Source: an uncultured Prevotellaceae bacterium
GTDB lineage: Bacteria; Bacteroidota; Bacteroidia; Bacteroidales; Bacteroidaceae
Reading direction: 5' to 3'
Length of the DNA stretch: 33,902 nt
Assembly: GCA_946406555.1 (NCBI GenBank)
Contig: CAMJLB010000020.1
Coordinates: 1 to 33,902 of the forward strand
Part shown: positions 33,815-33,902 of the stretch, in pieces
Layout: each line of letters starts with the position of its first letter
How positions within the stretch are numbered: position 1 is the stretch's first letter
Notes under the pieces: generated by a model
The model's input: the letters and a program-made list of their open reading frames with translations, nothing else
Told to the model about the DNA's origin: nothing
The model's database searches: none
Made by a program: the position numbers and the translations under genes

Positions 33815-33836
33815 AGAAAAATTTGGCTATCTTTGC
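33805..33836 (+). promoter_or_regulatory. Promoter of the right-edge gene (-33 TTTG, -7 TATCTTTG)
   Basis: TTTG (33805-33808), 20-nt spacer, TATCTTTG (33829-33836), about 29 nt before the ATG at 33866. Confidence 0.7.
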
Positions 33837-33865
33837 ACCAGAATTGTATATAATCGCTGGGAGTA

Positions 33866-33902
33866 TGATAAAGAATCCTTTCCTGACATACGGCTATAAT
33901 GG
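33866..33902 (+). CDS. N-terminus of a probable AAA-family ATP-binding protein, cut by the window end
   Basis: Twelve complete codons and a partial one read MIKNPFLTYGYN. This resembles the start of a family of Bacteroidales ATP-binding proteins that open with (K)NPF...GY just before the nucleotide-binding domain. The strong promoter upstream supports a real gene. The fragment is too short for certainty. Confidence 0.5.

Overview
The window looks like a chromosome segment from a member of the Bacteroidales, most likely Prevotella or a close relative. The grounds are two SusC/SusD-type outer-membrane pairs, lipoproteins with Asp/Glu/Ser-rich stretches after the lipid-anchor Cys, promoters of the Bacteroidetes TTTG-N19/20-TAnnTTTG type, no Shine-Dalgarno pattern, an ISAon1-type transposase remnant, and C-terminal tails of the kind found on type IX secretion cargo in this group. 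Species cannot be named from what is visible. Nearly everything is on the minus strand.

Layout, left to right. 1-42 is the first 14 codons of a leftward gene. 250-2292 is a secreted deiminase built like the Porphyromonas peptidylarginine deiminase (signal peptide, catalytic domain, Ig-like domain, sorting-type tail). 2340-3520 is a 5'-truncated PrsW-type membrane protease gene abutting the front end of an ISAon1 transposase. 3658-3744 is tRNA-Ser(CGA) with a clear promoter and terminator. 3919-4536 is a cytidylate kinase-like protein. 4636-21848 is a seven-gene leftward operon, in transcription order: FAS1 lipoprotein, SusC, SusD, FAS1 lipoprotein, FAS1 lipoprotein, SusC, SusD. Its leader at 21849-22366 is unusually G-rich and repetitive. 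22367-26605 is a 1412-residue secreted modular protein. 26606-27337 is a non-coding, repeat-dense interval. 27338-32174 is a two-gene leftward unit (sugar-porter MFS transporter, then a DUF5107/TPR protein), read divergently from an AraC-type activator at 32336-33295. The right end has a terminator, a small uncertain gene, and the first codons of a probable AAA ATPase.

How the genes may work together. The FAS1/SusCD operon encodes two TonB-dependent importers and three probably surface-exposed FAS1 lipoproteins, but no glycoside hydrolase, lyase, sulfatase, protease or dedicated regulator. It therefore does not look like an ordinary polysaccharide utilisation locus; binding and import of a ligand that needs no local digestion is an inference. 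The AraC/MFS/DUF5107 group looks like a self-contained sugar uptake unit. The most unusual sequence-level observation is that this unit carries G/C-rich palindromic repeats inserted in frame in its coding sequences: a 117-bp element replaces the cytoplasmic loop of the transporter, and two more insertions lie in the DUF5107 protein. This resembles the protein-coding palindromic elements known from Rickettsia.
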